Shown: piece by piece, positions 6,301-7,095 of the stretch | How the letters are laid out: every line of letters begins with the position of its first letter | How positions within the stretch are numbered: position 1 is the first letter of the stretch | Source of the DNA: Planctomycetota bacterium | GTDB lineage: Bacteria > Planctomycetota > Planctomycetia > Pirellulales > Thermoguttaceae | Direction of reading: 5' to 3' | DNA length: 7,095 nucleotides | Assembly (NCBI GenBank): GCA_023621895.1 | Contig: JAMOAF010000523.1 | Location: 1-7,095, forward strand | The notes under the pieces: model-generated | The model's database searches: none | What the model saw: the letters and a program-made list of their open reading frames with translations, nothing else | What the model was told of the DNA's origin: nothing | Position numbers and translations under genes: made by a program

Positions 6301-6723
6301 ATGCGCGAAGTCATACCGCAGCGATTGTGGCTGGGCAACGCCGGCGACGCACGGAACCCGGGGCGCGTGCTCGACGCGGGAATCACGGCCGTGGTCAACC
6401 TGGCCGGCGAAGAGCTGCCGCCCAACCTCCCGCGCGACGTGATTTACTGCCACTTCCCGGTGGTTGACGGGCCCGACAATCCGCCCCAGTTGCTGGAGAT
6501 CGCCATCCGCACCGTTGCCACGCTGCTGGAGGAGGAAGTGCCCACGCTCGTCTACTGCGAGGAGGGCATGAGCCGATCGCTGGCCTTGACGGCCGCGGCC
6601 ATCTCCCGCTGGCGGGGCCAAACGCCGGAAGCGGCGCTCAAGTCCGTCATCGGCGACGCGCCGCATGATGTCTCAACCGCTCTCTGGCACGACATCAGGG
6701 CGCTGGTGGCCGAAGCCGGGTAA
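6301..6723 (+). CDS. Dual-specificity-phosphatase-like protein (cysteine-based)
   Basis: A 140-residue protein with the dual-specificity/tyrosine phosphatase fold. It opens MREVIPQRLWLGNAGDA, the usual 'I-x-x-x-L-(Y/W)-L-G-N' start of this family, then AGITAVVNLA (beta-strand), FPVVDGPDNPP with D56 as the likely general acid, and the P-loop CEEGMSRS (C86 nucleophile, R92, S93), a complete C-x5-R motif. The residue before the cysteine is Tyr85; classical members have His there. No signal peptide or membrane segment is visible, so it is probably cytoplasmic. Substrate (phosphoprotein, phosphosugar or other) cannot be told. It follows ilvD by 11 bases with a strong ribosome site begun inside the ilvD stop, so expression is probably tied to ilvD. 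The TAA stop is followed by repeat DNA with no further gene. Confidence 0.88.
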   Translation: MREVIPQRLWLGNAGDARNPGRVLDAGITAVVNLAGEELPPNLPRDVIYCHFPVVDGPDNPPQLLEIAIRTVATLLEEEVPTLVYCEEGMSRSLALTAAAISRWRGQTPEAALKSVIGDAPHDVSTALWHDIRALVAEAG

Positions 6724-6741
6724 GCCCTGTGAAAACGCCCA

Positions 6742-6880
6742 CGGCGTGTAGGGTGGTCCAGAGCGACCCATCCCCCGACGGAACGCACTGCCGCGACGCG
6801 TACCACCGGAGGAAACGCCGGCGCCACCGCAAACCGAGCGCCGGCCCACCGCGAGGCGGCGCTCGACGTTTACCCGCGCT
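6742..6880. repeat. 139-base tandem repeat, copy 1
   Basis: The unit starts CGGCGTGTAGGGTGGTCCAG and ends TTTACCCGCGCT. It contains a perfect 8-base stem, GCCGGCGC (6817-6824) with GCGCCGGC (6838-6845), around a 13-base loop. A shorter stem, GGGTGG (6751-6756) with CCATCC (6768-6773), includes one G-T pair. The unit follows head-to-tail into copy 2. Confidence 0.9.
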
Positions 6881-7019
6881 CGGCGTGTAGGGTGGTCCAG
6901 AGCGGCCCATCCCCTGGCGGAACGCACTGCCGCGACGTGTACCACTGGAGGAAACGCTGGCGCCACCGCAAACCGAGCGCCGGCCCACCACGAGGCGGCG
7001 CTCGGCGTTTACCCGCGCC
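6881..7019. repeat. 139-base tandem repeat, copy 2
   Basis: Identical to copy 1 at 130 of 139 positions by direct alignment, with no gaps; all nine differences are transitions. The 8-base stem is kept: copy 2 has GCTGGCGC (6956-6963) opposite GCGCCGGC (6977-6984), replacing a C-G pair with a wobble pair. Confidence 0.9.
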
Positions 7020-7095
7020 TGGTGGGGCGGCGCTCGCGTTCTGACCGTGCAAACATGTTCGGTCCCCGTAGACTCCTGTGGCCCCCCAACTGCCC

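Larger units (their letters stand above)
6724..7095. other. Non-coding repeat region downstream of the phosphatase-like gene
   Basis: No gene is credible in these 372 bases; the open minus-strand frames are side effects of two tandem repeat units. A small hairpin (ACGCC 6735-6739 with GGCGT 6743-6747) follows the stop but lacks a T-run. A partial third echo of the repeat end (GCGGCGCTC then GCGTT) lies at about 7026-7041. Bases 7042-7095 show nothing recognisable. Confidence 0.7.

Noticed and set aside
6735..6747. An intrinsic terminator after the phosphatase-like gene
   Set aside because: The stem is only five base pairs and is followed by GTAGGG, not a T-run.
6552..7052. Four overlapping minus-strand open frames of 60-98 codons
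   Set aside because: They share the same peptide segments because they run through the 139-base repeats, and one overlaps the phosphatase-like gene. No ribosome site or domain supports them.

Overview
The window is GC-rich bacterial DNA that looks like a planctomycete chromosome. This is an inference from three things: a secreted DUF1080 (3-keto-disaccharide hydrolase-type) protein, a large secreted TIM-barrel/carbohydrate-binding protein, and intergenic DNA full of degenerate heptanucleotide arrays and palindromes. No rRNA, tRNA, CRISPR, transposase or phage gene was seen.

Layout. Bases 1-3980 carry three genes on the minus strand, read right to left. They are a secreted DUF1080 protein (3980-3348), a spacer with three copies of a REP-like palindrome, a HAD-superfamily phosphatase (3116-2499), and, 11 bases further on, a large exported glycoside-hydrolase-like protein (2487 to beyond base 1, truncated by the window edge). 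The last two almost certainly share a transcript. Bases 3981-4456 are a non-coding divergent region. It holds two degenerate copies of a composite repeat, each made of a heptad array, a linker and a heptad array in the opposite orientation, followed by a weak candidate promoter for the rightward genes. Bases 4457-6723 are a rightward pair: ilvD (dihydroxy-acid dehydratase of branched-chain amino acid synthesis) and, 11 bases later, a small cysteine-based dual-specificity-phosphatase-like protein whose Shine-Dalgarno begins inside the ilvD stop codon. Bases 6724-7095 hold no gene but contain two head-to-tail copies of a 139-base repeat.

Function. The leftward genes fit carbohydrate breakdown: two exported proteins with glycan-related folds and a cytoplasmic HAD phosphatase that may act on a sugar phosphate. 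The rightward pair joins a housekeeping biosynthetic enzyme to a phosphatase of unknown target. I do not see a clear new defence or mobile system. The points most worth a second look are the beta-rich insert inside the TIM barrel, the duplicated heptad-array element, the 139-base tandem repeat whose two copies differ only by transitions, and the ilvD-phosphatase coupling.
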